64,000 nucleotides of DNA from Candidatus Physcocola equi (GCA_018064855.1 JAGHUM010000043.1:1-64000), one strand, 5' to 3'. Shown: positions 34,813-43,374, counted from the first letter of the stretch. The notes: generated by a model from the letters alone, not told the origin. Made by a program: numbers and translations.

Positions 34813-35025
34813 GGCATCATCTGTATTTAAATAAAAATAATAACAAATTTTTTCAATAAATGTATTTAACATTACAACAAGCGATGAACAAAAGGTGTGC
34901 AAAACATTTTTCATTTTAACGACAATATAGATTATTTGTAAATCACCATTTGTAATTGTTTCTCATCTAAACATGAAGTTCCAAAATTTCTATTCACATT
35001 TAGTTGTCAACCTTCCGTCCAGACA

Positions 35026-35064
35026 CAAAAAAGCGTGGAGCCTGACTATTGTCCGCTTCACGCT
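35026..35064 (-). terminator. Terminator of the 6S-like RNA gene
   Basis: On the minus strand AGCGTGAAGC pairs with GCTCCACGCT (one G-U) and is followed by TTTTTTG. It lies directly after the closing stem of the RNA at 35062-35260. Confidence 0.75.
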
Positions 35065-35260
35065 CTGAGGCCTTGGAACTGCCCGATCAATCGAAAACGA
35101 ACAACGTGCAAGTCCCACGCCGATACTTATAAATATCCCAACAAAGCATACGCACTCTCCGTGCGTATGCCCGCTGAGGCATACTATAAATAGCAAACCC
35201 AAGGGACGTTGACCGTTGCATTTTGTTCTGATTGAGCTGAAGTGTTCCAAGTTTCAGAGC
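35062..35260 (-). ncRNA. ssrS: Rod-shaped structured RNA, candidate 6S RNA
   Basis: Read on the minus strand, the ends GCTCTGAAACTTGGAAC and GTTCCAAGGCCTCAGAGC pair to close a ~199-nt rod. Inside, TCAATC pairs with GATTGA, CAACG with CGTTG and GTCCC with GGGAC. The apex is a perfect 10-bp hairpin GCATACGCAC / GTGCGTATGC. A Rho-independent terminator follows. A long, imperfect, unbranched rod with a central open region and this length is the architecture of 6S RNA, which binds RNA polymerase. There is no coding frame of note. A -33-like TTTG with a TACTATAC box 20 bases on lies just upstream. The structure is seen; the 6S identity is inferred. Confidence 0.55.
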
Positions 35261-35264
35261 GAGA

Positions 35265-35474
35265 AACAAATGCGTATAGTAAACGCCTTATATGTCTTTT
35301 TCAAAAGTCGTCCTTTTGAAGTATATCCCCGCCCACCCTACTCTGCTTTCGCAGTTTCGGCGTGGACTTCGATAAAGCAAATATAATAATAATTTTGAAT
35401 AATGATTGTGATGTGTAAGATTTTTTTATTTTTTTTCGGGAGCCACAATGGAATGACGTATTTGATAATCCCCC
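35265..35474. other. Non-coding gap upstream of the structured RNA
   Basis: No gene is seen. It holds an inverted repeat TTCAAAAG...CTTTTGAA (35300-35320), which overlaps the probable -33 region of the RNA gene. A further AT-rich stretch lies next to the DUF4143 gene stop. Confidence 0.5.
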
Positions 35475-36767
35475 TCATTCAAACTGTGCCGCCATCGCAT
35501 ACAGTGGTATATTGACCATCCATTCTTGATCCCGATAATCAGACATTGACAACCTCACGCCTTTAAGACCTTTGTATTTGTTGACAAAGGCTTTCAAACT
35601 TTTAGACTTCAGATTTTCTTCCGCCTTTACCTCAATGGGAAAGACTTTCCCCTCTTTTTGAACCAAAAAGTCAATTTCACCAGAAGAATTCTCTGCCGAC
35701 CAATAATAAAGAGAGTCAACATTTCCCGACAATTGTTGGCAGACATATTGTTCGGTCAATGCCCCTTTAAACGTAGAAAATAGCGTATCTTCTTCCACCA
35801 AAATCGAACTATTCAACTGAGACATAGCACACAAAAGCCCCACGTCTAACAAGAACAATTTAAACGTTCCAAAATCTTCAAACGCCACCAATGGCAATTC
35901 TCCACTTTTTGTACGTTGGACCTTACGGATTAATCCTGCATCAGTAAGCCATTGGATAGCCAGTTCAAATTCTTTTGCTCTAGCACCCTCTTTCAAAACA
36001 TTATAGACAAAACGCTTATTTTCTTTGGAAAGTTGTCCCACGATAGAATCCCACACCATTTTTATTCTTGGGACTTCCTGCCCAGGTGCATGCTTGCTAA
36101 AATCCGAACTATAGGCATTGAGAATATTTAATTGTACTTTTCTGACTTTACTCATATCCATTGTGTTGATATAAGTCTGAACAGCCTCTGGCATACCTCC
36201 CACATAATAATAGCTTTTAAGCATATCTACGAACTGATCTTTTATTACAGGCAGAAGACTCCAATCATGCTCGTCCAATATTTTCAGCCACATATCCTTA
36301 CCATTTGCCATCAAGAATTCCCTAAAAGACAAAGGTTCCAAATCAAGAAAATCAACCTTGCCAACTGGGAATGAATCACCACTGTGCATACTGATGCCCA
36401 GAAGAGATCCCGCGGCTATGATAGGCAGATGTCTCGCATCCTCACAAAAATACTTCAAAGATGTCACACCACGCTTCGCAGCCTGAATCTCATCAAAAAT
36501 AAGTAACGTATCTTCTTTTATGACTACGTCTTTACGCAAGCTAATAGTACGTAGAATTCGGTCAATATTAAAATCATTCTCAAACACCTTTTGAAGAAAA
36601 GCATCTTCTTCAAAATTAATATAGACCCAATTATTCTCGAATTGATTTTTTGCGAAGTCTTTAGCAATCCATGTTTTCCCAACTTGTCTTGCACCTCGCA
36701 TAATCAAAGGTTTTCTGGTATCACTATTTTTCCAGTTCACAAGTTCTTTATAGGCTAATCTTTCCAT
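35475..36767 (-). CDS. AAA ATPase with C-terminal DUF4143 (PD-(D/E)XK-like) domain
   Basis: The ATG at 36767 gives MERLAYKELVNWKNS, the usual family start; an ATG at 36779 adds four residues. The AAA domain has Walker A GARQVGKTWIAK and Walker B TLLIFDEIQAAKRG. The C-terminal DUF4143 part has SSGEIDFLVQKEGKVFPIEV then KAEE, a nuclease-like E/D...E-x-K core. Such genes are numerous in Bacteroidetes and their role is unknown. It is a single-gene unit with tandem palindromes across its promoter, suggesting tight control. Confidence 0.87.
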   Translation of the reverse strand: MERLAYKELVNWKNSDTRKPLIMRGARQVGKTWIAKDFAKNQFENNWVYINFEEDAFLQKVFENDFNIDRILRTISLRKDVVIKEDTLLIFDEIQAAKRGVTSLKYFCEDARHLPIIAAGSLLGISMHSGDSFPVGKVDFLDLEPLSFREFLMANGKDMWLKILDEHDWSLLPVIKDQFVDMLKSYYYVGGMPEAVQTYINTMDMSKVRKVQLNILNAYSSDFSKHAPGQEVPRIKMVWDSIVGQLSKENKRFVYNVLKEGARAKEFELAIQWLTDAGLIRKVQRTKSGELPLVAFEDFGTFKLFLLDVGLLCAMSQLNSSILVEEDTLFSTFKGALTEQYVCQQLSGNVDSLYYWSAENSSGEIDFLVQKEGKVFPIEVKAEENLKSKSLKAFVNKYKGLKGVRLSMSDYRDQEWMVNIPLYAMAAQFE

Positions 36768-36788
36768 AAAACGCACCATTTAACGATA

Positions 36789-36796
36789 CAAATATA
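36789..36796 (-). promoter_or_regulatory. Putative -7 box (TATATTTG) of the DUF4143 gene
   Basis: TATATTTG on the minus strand fits TAnnTTTG and lies about 22 bases before ATG 36767. The duplicated palindrome at 36796-36851 begins directly upstream, over the -33 region. Confidence 0.6.
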
Positions 36797-36851
36797 CACT
36801 TTTTCCGACTTAAAAATGTAAATCATCACACTTTTTCCGACTTAAAAGTGT
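36796..36851. repeat. Tandem 20-bp repeat containing a palindrome (operator-like)
   Basis: ACACTTTTTCCGACTTAAAA occurs at 36796-36815 and 36828-36847, 32 bp apart (about three helical turns). The second copy sits in a perfect inverted repeat CACACTTTT...AAAAGTGTG; the first copy is an imperfect version. Confidence 0.75.
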
Positions 36852-36985
36852 GATAATGTTAACCCAATCAATTATTTGTCAATATCTTAAACACTTATCT
36901 ATTCCAATGAAACCTAAAATCATTTCCTATAAGTTTTTTCTATCGGAAGATTCATTCCTCTTTACCCACAAAATATAAAAAATAA

Positions 36986-37015
36986 CGGGGCCCCACTTTT
37001 TCAAGTGAAGCCCCG
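36986..37015 (-). terminator. Terminator after the transporter gene
   Basis: CGGGGC...GCCCCG with an inner CACTT/AAGTG stem forms a GC-rich hairpin; on the minus strand it is followed by GTTATTTTTTAT. Confidence 0.8.
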
Positions 37016-37038
37016 CCGCCTGAATATATATGAGCAAT

Positions 37039-38718
37039 TTAAAAGGCTGCCAACACCAAAATCTGAGCAGAGATGACACGCAAGAACATACTCAACGGAT
37101 AGACAGTGGAATAACCAACACTGACTTGGTCGTCCGGACAGATGCTGTTTCCATACGCCAATGCAGGAGGGTCGGTCAAAGCTCCCGACACCATGCCGGC
37201 AATGGAGAAATAACCAATCTTGAAGACTTTTCTCGCCAAAACGCCAACAATCATTATCGGCAAGACGGTGATAATGAAACCATACAACACCCACCAGTAA
37301 CCTCCGTTCAATACGGTGTCTATAAAACCGTTTCCAGCACCTATGCCGACCGATGCCAAAAACATCGTGATACCGATTTGACGCATCATCAGGTTGGCTG
37401 ATGATGTGGTGTAGGTCACCAATTTGAATTTGGTGCCAAACTTAGAGACTAAGATGGAAACGATGAGCGGACCTCCTGCCAGACCCAACTTGACGGGCAC
37501 CGACATTCCCGGCAAAAAGATAGGGATAGAACCAAACAGCACACCCAAAGCCACACCCATGAATATCGCCATAAGGTTTGGCTCGTCTAACTTCTTCACA
37601 TGGTCGCCAATCAACTCCTGCATTTTCTTCACGTCCGGAGCCTGACCTACCACAGTGAGGCGGTCGCCCATCTGCAAAACAAGGTCGGCACGCGGCATCA
37701 AATCGACACCCGCGCGCTTGATTCGGGAAATCTGAACATTGTATTTCTTACGCAAAGCCAACTTGCCCAACAAAGTGCCGTTTAATTCTCTGTTGGTGAG
37801 CACCAAGCGTTCACAGACCAATGTGTTGCGGTCTATATGGTCCCACTCTTCGGTCTTCATGCCCTCTACCACCTTACCGATGAGCGTCTCCATTGTAGAG
37901 ACTTCCTCTGGAGGAAGAACGATGAAAATCTTATCGCCCTTGCCAATTACAGTATCATCGTCAACCAATTCAATCTCGTTGTTGTGGGCGTGCATGATGC
38001 GCGTAATCACAATCTTCTCGCCACAGATCTGATGCAACTTGCGGATGGGCTGTCCGCAGATGCCATCGTTGGAAACCAAGAAGGTCAAAGCAAAAAGGTT
38101 TTCATTTGTCTGATTTTTATTCTTTTCGCTGTTGGCATCGGCCTGCGCCACTTTAACGCCAAAGATATATCTGAACAGCACAATGGAACCAATGATACCC
38201 ACCACCGCCAACGGATATGCCACCGCATAACCACGGGCGAAATCGAGATTGGAAGCACCATTGCTCATATCGCTGAACGTCTGCTGAGCCGCACCCAACC
38301 CCGGTGTGTTGGTGACCGCCCCATAGAGCACACCAATCATGGCAAACATATTCTCACCCGTGACCACATGGATGACATAACAGGTGACGCAAGAAAGGAT
38401 CACCAGCAAAGCGGCAAGCATGTTCAACGTGACGCCACCACTTCTAAACGACTCAAAAAAGCCTGGTCCCACCTGAATACCAATGGAATAGATAAACAAA
38501 ATCAGGCCAAACTCTTTAACGAAATGGCTTGTGGTATCATCCAAAACCAAACCAAGGTGTCCGGCAAAAATACCGACAAACAAAATCCAAGTCACCCCCA
38601 ACGAAATGCCACAAATTTTGATTCGGTTGAGGTAAAGACCGGCAGCGATAACCATCGCCACCAGCAAGATGGAGTGAGCGACGCCCGTGCCAAAAACCAA
38701 TGTTTCAATCCAGTTCAT
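37039..38718 (-). CDS. AspT/YidE-family transporter with two RCK_C (TrkA-C) domains
   Basis: The 559-aa protein has five to six N-terminal helices, two central cytoplasmic RCK_C domains (NGICGQPIRKLHQICGEKIV..., then LVLTNRELNGTLLGKLALRK with MGDRLTVVGQAPDVKKM), and five to six C-terminal helices (GLAGGPLIVSILVSKFG, GAGNGFIDTVLNGG). This duplicated YidE/YbjL-AspT design is found in aspartate:alanine exchangers and related carriers. The substrate is unknown. A LysR regulator gene ends only seven bases upstream on the same strand, so it probably controls the transporter. Confidence 0.85.
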   Translation of the reverse strand: MNWIETLVFGTGVAHSILLVAMVIAAGLYLNRIKICGISLGVTWILFVGIFAGHLGLVLDDTTSHFVKEFGLILFIYSIGIQVGPGFFESFRSGGVTLNMLAALLVILSCVTCYVIHVVTGENMFAMIGVLYGAVTNTPGLGAAQQTFSDMSNGASNLDFARGYAVAYPLAVVGIIGSIVLFRYIFGVKVAQADANSEKNKNQTNENLFALTFLVSNDGICGQPIRKLHQICGEKIVITRIMHAHNNEIELVDDDTVIGKGDKIFIVLPPEEVSTMETLIGKVVEGMKTEEWDHIDRNTLVCERLVLTNRELNGTLLGKLALRKKYNVQISRIKRAGVDLMPRADLVLQMGDRLTVVGQAPDVKKMQELIGDHVKKLDEPNLMAIFMGVALGVLFGSIPIFLPGMSVPVKLGLAGGPLIVSILVSKFGTKFKLVTYTTSSANLMMRQIGITMFLASVGIGAGNGFIDTVLNGGYWWVLYGFIITVLPIMIVGVLARKVFKIGYFSIAGMVSGALTDPPALAYGNSICPDDQVSVGYSTVYPLSMFLRVISAQILVLAAF

Positions 38719-38725
38719 ATCTTTA

Positions 38726-39634
38726 TTATTTCAGCCATTCGGCCATTTTATTACGCATTATGTTGTTTTCTGTCATTATTCTAAAGAACTCCTTTGCAGC
38801 CTCTTTTCTGTAATCCTCCTTCAGCATCTGGCAACTACCCTCCATTCTGGTACCGTCGGCGTCAATCGGTATCGCCACAAGGTCATGTTCGTTTTCCGCG
38901 GTTGTTCCGGAAAGAACGGTGATCAGCATACCCTTGCGCACCAGTTCAAGCAAAGGCGCCACCTGGTCGAGCTGAACTCTGGCATTGAGTTCCACCTGCG
39001 CATTGGCAGTTATACGGTCGAGCACATCGCGCGCATGCAGTCCAATGCTTGGCAATGCCAAAGGATATTCAGAAATCTCCTTGATGGACACCCGCTGTTT
39101 TTTTGCCAACGGATGATCTTTGCGGACTATGACCGACAAATGGTCTTCAAACAATGTGTGGCTCACCACCTGCGGATAGGCTTTGTCTTCCGGACGGTAA
39201 GACAGAACGAAATCCACCTCCCTTTTAAGCAACAACTCCATCAGTTCGCTCATCGTCTTATAGAAGATGTTGACTTTGATGCCCGGATAGGCCTTAAGGA
39301 ACGTCTGCAAGCTTTCCGTCAGGACAAGGCTAAACGAGTGAGTGACACCGATATTCAAAGTGCCGCATCTCATTTCAAGCAAATCATTCATACGGTTGAC
39401 GCAGTTGTCCGCCTTTTGAAGCGCCTGCTGAGCGAATGGCAGCAATTCCTTTCCCGCCTGCGTCAAGGTTGTCTCATGTGTGTTTCTATGAAACAAAGTC
39501 ACATTCAGTTCCTCTTCCAGTTGCTTGATGTTCTGAGAGAAAGAACTTTGATTGATGCACAATGCCTTAGCCGCCTCGCTGAAGTTTTGTAATTGTGCTG
39601 CTTTCACAAAAGCCCTTAACTGTTTAAGTTCCAT
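38726..39634 (-). CDS. LysR-family transcriptional regulator
   Basis: Starting at ATG 39634 gives a 302-aa protein with the LysR N-terminus MELKQLRAFVKAAQLQNFSE, then AKALCINQSSFSQNIKQLEE as the helix-turn-helix. The remainder is the effector-binding domain. It is immediately upstream of the AspT-like transporter gene and probably co-transcribed. An inverted repeat (39667-39688) between its -7 box and start may be an autoregulatory site. Confidence 0.9.
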   Translation of the reverse strand: MELKQLRAFVKAAQLQNFSEAAKALCINQSSFSQNIKQLEEELNVTLFHRNTHETTLTQAGKELLPFAQQALQKADNCVNRMNDLLEMRCGTLNIGVTHSFSLVLTESLQTFLKAYPGIKVNIFYKTMSELMELLLKREVDFVLSYRPEDKAYPQVVSHTLFEDHLSVIVRKDHPLAKKQRVSIKEISEYPLALPSIGLHARDVLDRITANAQVELNARVQLDQVAPLLELVRKGMLITVLSGTTAENEHDLVAIPIDADGTRMEGSCQMLKEDYRKEAAKEFFRIMTENNIMRNKMAEWLK

Positions 39635-39666
39635 TATTTCCTGTCTTTTTCTAAATCTGCCACGTT

Positions 39667-39688
39667 CGAAAAATGCCAACATTTTTCG
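39667..39688. promoter_or_regulatory. Palindrome in the lysR leader
   Basis: CGAAAAATG and CATTTTTCG form a perfect 9-bp inverted repeat with a 4-base centre, located between the putative -7 box (39708-39715) and the start of the LysR gene. It could be an operator. Confidence 0.5.
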
Positions 39689-39707
39689 ACGAAATCCCGA
39701 TTTTGTG

Positions 39708-39715
39708 CAAAATTA
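39708..39715 (-). promoter_or_regulatory. Putative -7 box (TAATTTTG) of the lysR-transporter unit
   Basis: TAATTTTG on the minus strand fits TAnnTTTG, 73 bases before ATG 39634. Confidence 0.45.
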
Positions 39716-39827
39716 TAATTAAAAGGCATGATAAATGCATCTTTTGTTAGTGTTTATTTCAAAAACGGTAATCGGATATTCCAAATGCCTACTGAAAAAA
39801 AAAATCAGACACGTTTTCCATCCATGG

Positions 39828-39871
39828 AATTAAAAAAGGCACAGCCAAACACCAGATGTGGTGTTTGGCTG
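39828..39871 (-). terminator. Terminator of the 24-aa microprotein gene
   Basis: CAGCCAAACACC and GGTGTTTGGCTG form a perfect 12-bp stem; on the minus strand it is followed by TGCCTTTTTTAAT. Confidence 0.85.
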
Positions 39872-39936
39872 CGTTGCTTGTAATAAATAAATGCCAAATC
39901 TGTCTGTTTGTCATTTATCTTGGTGCGTGTAGTCAG

Positions 39937-40011
39937 TTACTTTTTAGCAAAAAATATCTTGTAAACTGCACCAAATACAACCAAGATACCCATAATAATC
40001 GCCAATGTCAT
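39937..40011 (-). CDS. 24-aa single-helix membrane microprotein
   Basis: A short frame codes MTLAIIMGILVVFGAVYKIF then FAKK and TAA. It is a single hydrophobic helix with a basic C-terminus. The frame is supported by its surroundings: a TAACTTTG -7 box at 40073-40080, a ~60-base leader, and a very strong terminator 65 bases after the stop. This makes a dedicated transcription unit. I do not recognise a family; it could be a subunit or modulator of a membrane complex. Confidence 0.6.
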   Translation of the reverse strand: MTLAIIMGILVVFGAVYKIFFAKK

Positions 40012-40072
40012 GATATAAATCTTTTATTGTTTAACTTCGAATCGAGCAACAGATTTCTTTCTGTTTGCGATG

Positions 40073-40080
40073 CAAAGTTA
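40073..40080 (-). promoter_or_regulatory. Putative -7 box (TAACTTTG) of the 24-aa gene
   Basis: TAACTTTG on the minus strand fits TAnnTTTG, 61 bases before the ATG at 40011. Confidence 0.5.
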
Positions 40081-40270
40081 GGGCAAGAATCAGCGATTAC
40101 TAAGTGTTTGTTAGTGTTTGTTTGAATAACCATATTCACATTTCACAAAGAGAACAAACATTCTCTTTTCATTCCATACCATAATTCAGTTCAAGACATA
40201 TTTTTGTCCCATACCATATTTCATTCCCGAAAAAAGCGTAAATTTACACGCAACAAAACAAACATACGCC

Positions 40271-40546
40271 ATGAAGAAAACTATTTTATTACTGCTCACC
40301 TGCCTCACTCTTGGCATGACAGCCTGCGGCGAACTCACCAACATTGAGAAGTGTGAAAAAGCCAGAGACAACGGCACATTTGTCAACGTGACCTACACCA
40401 ACCGTTTGAACGTGAAGGTTACGGAAAAACTGAAGCCAATCGTCATTTTAGACGACAACGACGGCAGCACAAAAATCACATTTGCAGACGAGAACAATAC
40501 CGCCAGAATTCTCAACACAAACATCATTGAGAAAGTGGAGGAATAA
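40271..40546 (+). CDS. Small hypothetical lipoprotein
   Basis: The 91-aa protein starts MKKTILLLLTCLTLGMTACG, with lipobox Cys19. The mature part is ~70 residues, with NIEKCEKARDNGTFVNVTYT and a beta-rich rest. It is not recognised. It is convergent with the sulfatase-modifying-type gene, whose stop is five bases after its own. Confidence 0.65.
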   Translation: MKKTILLLLTCLTLGMTACGELTNIEKCEKARDNGTFVNVTYTNRLNVKVTEKLKPIVILDDNDGSTKITFADENNTARILNTNIIEKVEE

Positions 40547-40551
40547 CAGAC

Positions 40552-41559
40552 TTAGAAATCTTCCACCAAACGGAAACCAAGGAAAGGCAGTTTGTCGTTG
40601 GTTGTAATCAAGCGTTTGCGTTCAATCTCACAGTCGGTCACCACTTCGTTGGCGCATCCACCTTTGATGATAACCCATTCGGCAGTACCACGACCGAAAT
40701 TGTCGGCACAAAATTCCCAGACGTTTCCACTCATATCATAAAGGCCCAATTCGTTGGGCTTTTTTTGTGCCACATCCTTTGTGCCCGCACCAATCACGAA
40801 TTCCGGTTTGCACCAAGCCACCTCCAAAGCGTTGTTTCCGCCAGCATATTTGCAGCCTGTGCTTTTGAGACCGCCTTTCGCAGCAAACTCCCATTCTCGG
40901 GCAGTAGGCAGTCGAAACTTGCGTCCGGTCATTCTGTTCAGACGCGTGATAAAGGCATTCACCTCTTTCCATGTGACGTTTTCAACAGGATGGTGGTAAT
41001 AAGGCCATCCACTCGCTATTTCCGTCCATTCACTCGGGTTGCTCATCATCACGGTTATCCACAATTTCTGAGTCACCTCGGTCTGACACATCAAGAAGCC
41101 TTTGTGCAATACGGAATCTCTTTCCACACGCACTAACCCGAAACGGGTGCCATTGACGTTGCAAATCAGTGAAGAATCCAATGGCAGGATATCATCAGGA
41201 TCGAGTTGTAAGTCTTTGGCGGCATAATTTGTACTATCTGCCACCGGTTTCAAAGGCCATTTAAGCGACTTGATGAGGCGCGCATATATGTTTTCCGTGC
41301 TTGGCGCCACCCACACGGTGTCGCCTTTAAGTTGGCTGGCATCCACCTGATTGGCATAAACCTCTTTGATTTTTCGCGGACTTTCGCGGAGCAGCAGGCT
41401 GAGATACGAACTTTTATTATTCTTATAAATCGGATTGAGGTCGGTCTCCGTTTGGGCTGAAACGACAGAAACCAACGAGCAACCAACTGCGATTGCTCCC
41501 AAAACAGCGATGCGGGGAAAAAGACCGCACGCAGAAAAACTATGTGCATTAAGTTTCAT
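40552..41559 (-). CDS. Exported FGE-sulfatase (SUMF1-type) domain protein
   Basis: The ATG at 41559 gives MKLNAHSFSACGLFPRIAVL then GAIAVGCSLVSVVSAQ, a signal peptide, instead of the 27 extra residues from the upstream ATG at 41640, which would overlap the map gene. The C-terminal ~200 residues are an FGE-sulfatase fold: FLMCQTEVTQKLW, PVENVTWKEVNAFITRLNRM, FRLPTAREWEFAA, YDMSGNVWEFCAD and LGFRLV. The formylglycine-generating Cys pair is not evident, so it may be a binding or structural member. It follows the two map genes on the same strand. Confidence 0.8.
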   Translation of the reverse strand: MKLNAHSFSACGLFPRIAVLGAIAVGCSLVSVVSAQTETDLNPIYKNNKSSYLSLLLRESPRKIKEVYANQVDASQLKGDTVWVAPSTENIYARLIKSLKWPLKPVADSTNYAAKDLQLDPDDILPLDSSLICNVNGTRFGLVRVERDSVLHKGFLMCQTEVTQKLWITVMMSNPSEWTEIASGWPYYHHPVENVTWKEVNAFITRLNRMTGRKFRLPTAREWEFAAKGGLKSTGCKYAGGNNALEVAWCKPEFVIGAGTKDVAQKKPNELGLYDMSGNVWEFCADNFGRGTAEWVIIKGGCANEVVTDCEIERKRLITTNDKLPFLGFRLVEDF

Positions 41560-41585
41560 GGCAAAAATCCGTTTTAAGGTTGATT

Positions 41586-42467
41586 TTAGTAAGAAAGAAT
41601 TTCCAGACCATCTTCCGTCATGAGGAACGTATGCTCCCATTGCGCGCTTGGTTTCCCGTCCTTGGTGTAGATGGTCCAGCCAGTTTTGGAGTCGAGCACC
41701 ACATATCGGCTACCCATGTTGATCATCGGCTCAATGGTGAACACCATGCCAGGCACAATGAGCATTCCCGACCCTTTTCTTCCGAAATGCAGCACACAAG
41801 GCGCATCGTGGAAACGAAGTCCGACACCATGACCAGCCAGTTCATGCACCACGGAATAACCGTTTTTCATGGCGAATTTTTCAATGGCATAACCGATGTC
41901 GCCCGCAAAGCAATAAGGCTTAGCCGCCTTCATTCCGACGTGCAAGCACTCTTTGGACACCTTCACCAAGCGCTCCATCGAAGGAATGGTCTTTCCTCCG
42001 ACAATAAACATACGCGAGGCATCGCTGTAATAGCCATCGAGAACGGTGGTGATATCCACATTCACGATGTCGCCTTCTTTCAGCACCGTCATGGAATCTG
42101 GCACACCGTGGCAGACCTGATTGTTGATGCTGACGCATACGCTTTTCGGGAAGCCCTTATAATTGAGATCGGCAGGGAAAGCGTTGTGCTCGGTAAGATA
42201 GTTGAACACCAGTTGGTCGATTTCATCGGTAGTCATGCCCGGATGTATGGCAGCCTCCACCGCATCGAGCGCGCCAGTATTGACAACGCCACTGCGACGG
42301 ACCCCCTCAATTTGTTCCGCATTGAGCACCAATCTTCTTTCCGGCACAATGCGTCCGTTTTTCTGATGCTGGAGAATGATTCTGTCCATTTCGGTGGGTT
42401 CCTGTCCTTCAGGCACTTCCCATTTGTAGTCTTCTTCCCGTTTACTTACCGACTCTTCGTTTCCCAT
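41586..42467 (-). CDS. map: Methionine aminopeptidase, type I (second tandem copy)
   Basis: Map removes N-terminal Met from nascent proteins. The 293-aa protein keeps the five metal ligands: two Asp in NVDITTVLDGYYSDASRMF, His in AGHGVG, Glu in FTIEPMI and Glu in QWEHTFLMT. It has a ~45-residue N-terminal extension (ESVSKREEDYKWEVPEGQEP). It lies 46 bases downstream of a paralog (42514-43374) with the same ligands. Why two are kept is unclear; differences around YCFAGDIGYAIEKFAMKN suggest different substrate ranges. Confidence 0.93.
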   Translation of the reverse strand: MGNEESVSKREEDYKWEVPEGQEPTEMDRIILQHQKNGRIVPERRLVLNAEQIEGVRRSGVVNTGALDAVEAAIHPGMTTDEIDQLVFNYLTEHNAFPADLNYKGFPKSVCVSINNQVCHGVPDSMTVLKEGDIVNVDITTVLDGYYSDASRMFIVGGKTIPSMERLVKVSKECLHVGMKAAKPYCFAGDIGYAIEKFAMKNGYSVVHELAGHGVGLRFHDAPCVLHFGRKGSGMLIVPGMVFTIEPMINMGSRYVVLDSKTGWTIYTKDGKPSAQWEHTFLMTEDGLEILSY

Positions 42468-42513
42468 TGTTTGACGTATGTTTAAGGAGGTCCATAAATG
42501 ACCTCCACTATTA

Positions 42514-43374
42514 TTAATATGTAAGGATTTCCAGACCGTTTTCAGTCAAAACATAAGTATGCTCCCACTGTGCGCTTGGCAATTCATCTTCAGTCACCAC
42601 AGTCCAGTCATCGTCTTCATCGATAAACACCTTACGGGTACCCATGTTGATCATTGGCTCAATGGTGAACACCATGCCTGGGACCAAAAGCATACCAGGT
42701 CCGCCTTTTGGATTGTAATAATGGTCGATGTCCGGGTCTTCGTGAAATGCCAGTCCGACACCATGCCCTGCGAACTCACGCACCACGGTGTAACCGTTAT
42801 CATGAGCATGTTTCGTAATGGCTTTCGCAATATCCTGCGTGAATCCCCATGGTTTGACAGCAGCCGCGCCCAGTTCGAGACATTCTTTTGCCACTTTCAC
42901 CAAACGTTCGCGCTGAGGGTCAGTCTTTTCCCCCACAATAAACATGCGGGAAGCATCGCTGAAATATCCATTGAGGATGGTGCTGACGTCCACATTGATG
43001 ATGTCGCCCTCCTCCAGCACCTCGTCTTCACTCGGGATGCCGTGGCACACCACTTCGTTGACAGAAGTGCAGACGCTCTTAGGGTATCCCTCGTAATTGA
43101 GGTCGGCAGGGATGGCGCCATGATCGACGGTGTATTGATACACCAGTTTGTCAATCTCCTCGGTGCTGATGCCCGGACGAATGATTTTAGCCACTTCATC
43201 GAGCACACCGGTATTGATGACACCGCTTTTTCGGATGCCGTCGATCTGCTCGTCATTCAGCACCAATCTACGTTTTGGCACCAAGAAGCCTTTATCTTGA
43301 AAACCCAAAATTTTCTTATCGAAGTCAGTGGGTGTCTGTCCTTTGGGCACAACCCAATTGCGTTTAATTTTCAT
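42514..43374 (-). CDS. map: Methionine aminopeptidase, type I (first tandem copy)
   Basis: The 286-aa enzyme has the same layout as the next gene: extension KRNWVVPKGQTPTDFDKKIL, then Asp ligands in NVDVSTILNGYFSDASRMF, His in AGHGVGLAFH, Glu in FTIEPMINMG and Glu in QWEHTYVLT. All catalytic residues are intact. It is transcribed first of the pair, divergently from ruvA. A duplication of the housekeeping map gene is the simplest explanation. Confidence 0.94.
   Translation of the reverse strand: MKIKRNWVVPKGQTPTDFDKKILGFQDKGFLVPKRRLVLNDEQIDGIRKSGVINTGVLDEVAKIIRPGISTEEIDKLVYQYTVDHGAIPADLNYEGYPKSVCTSVNEVVCHGIPSEDEVLEEGDIINVDVSTILNGYFSDASRMFIVGEKTDPQRERLVKVAKECLELGAAAVKPWGFTQDIAKAITKHAHDNGYTVVREFAGHGVGLAFHEDPDIDHYYNPKGGPGMLLVPGMVFTIEPMINMGTRKVFIDEDDDWTVVTEDELPSAQWEHTYVLTENGLEILTY

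Noticed and set aside
34813-34914. 34-residue N-terminal extension of the JAB protein
   Set aside because: The extension lacks JAB-family character, and the ATG at 34812 begins a typical basic N-terminus. It is kept only as an alternative.
37837-38784. Long plus-strand open frame opposite the AspT-like transporter
   Set aside because: Antisense shadow without motifs; the minus strand has a full-length transporter.
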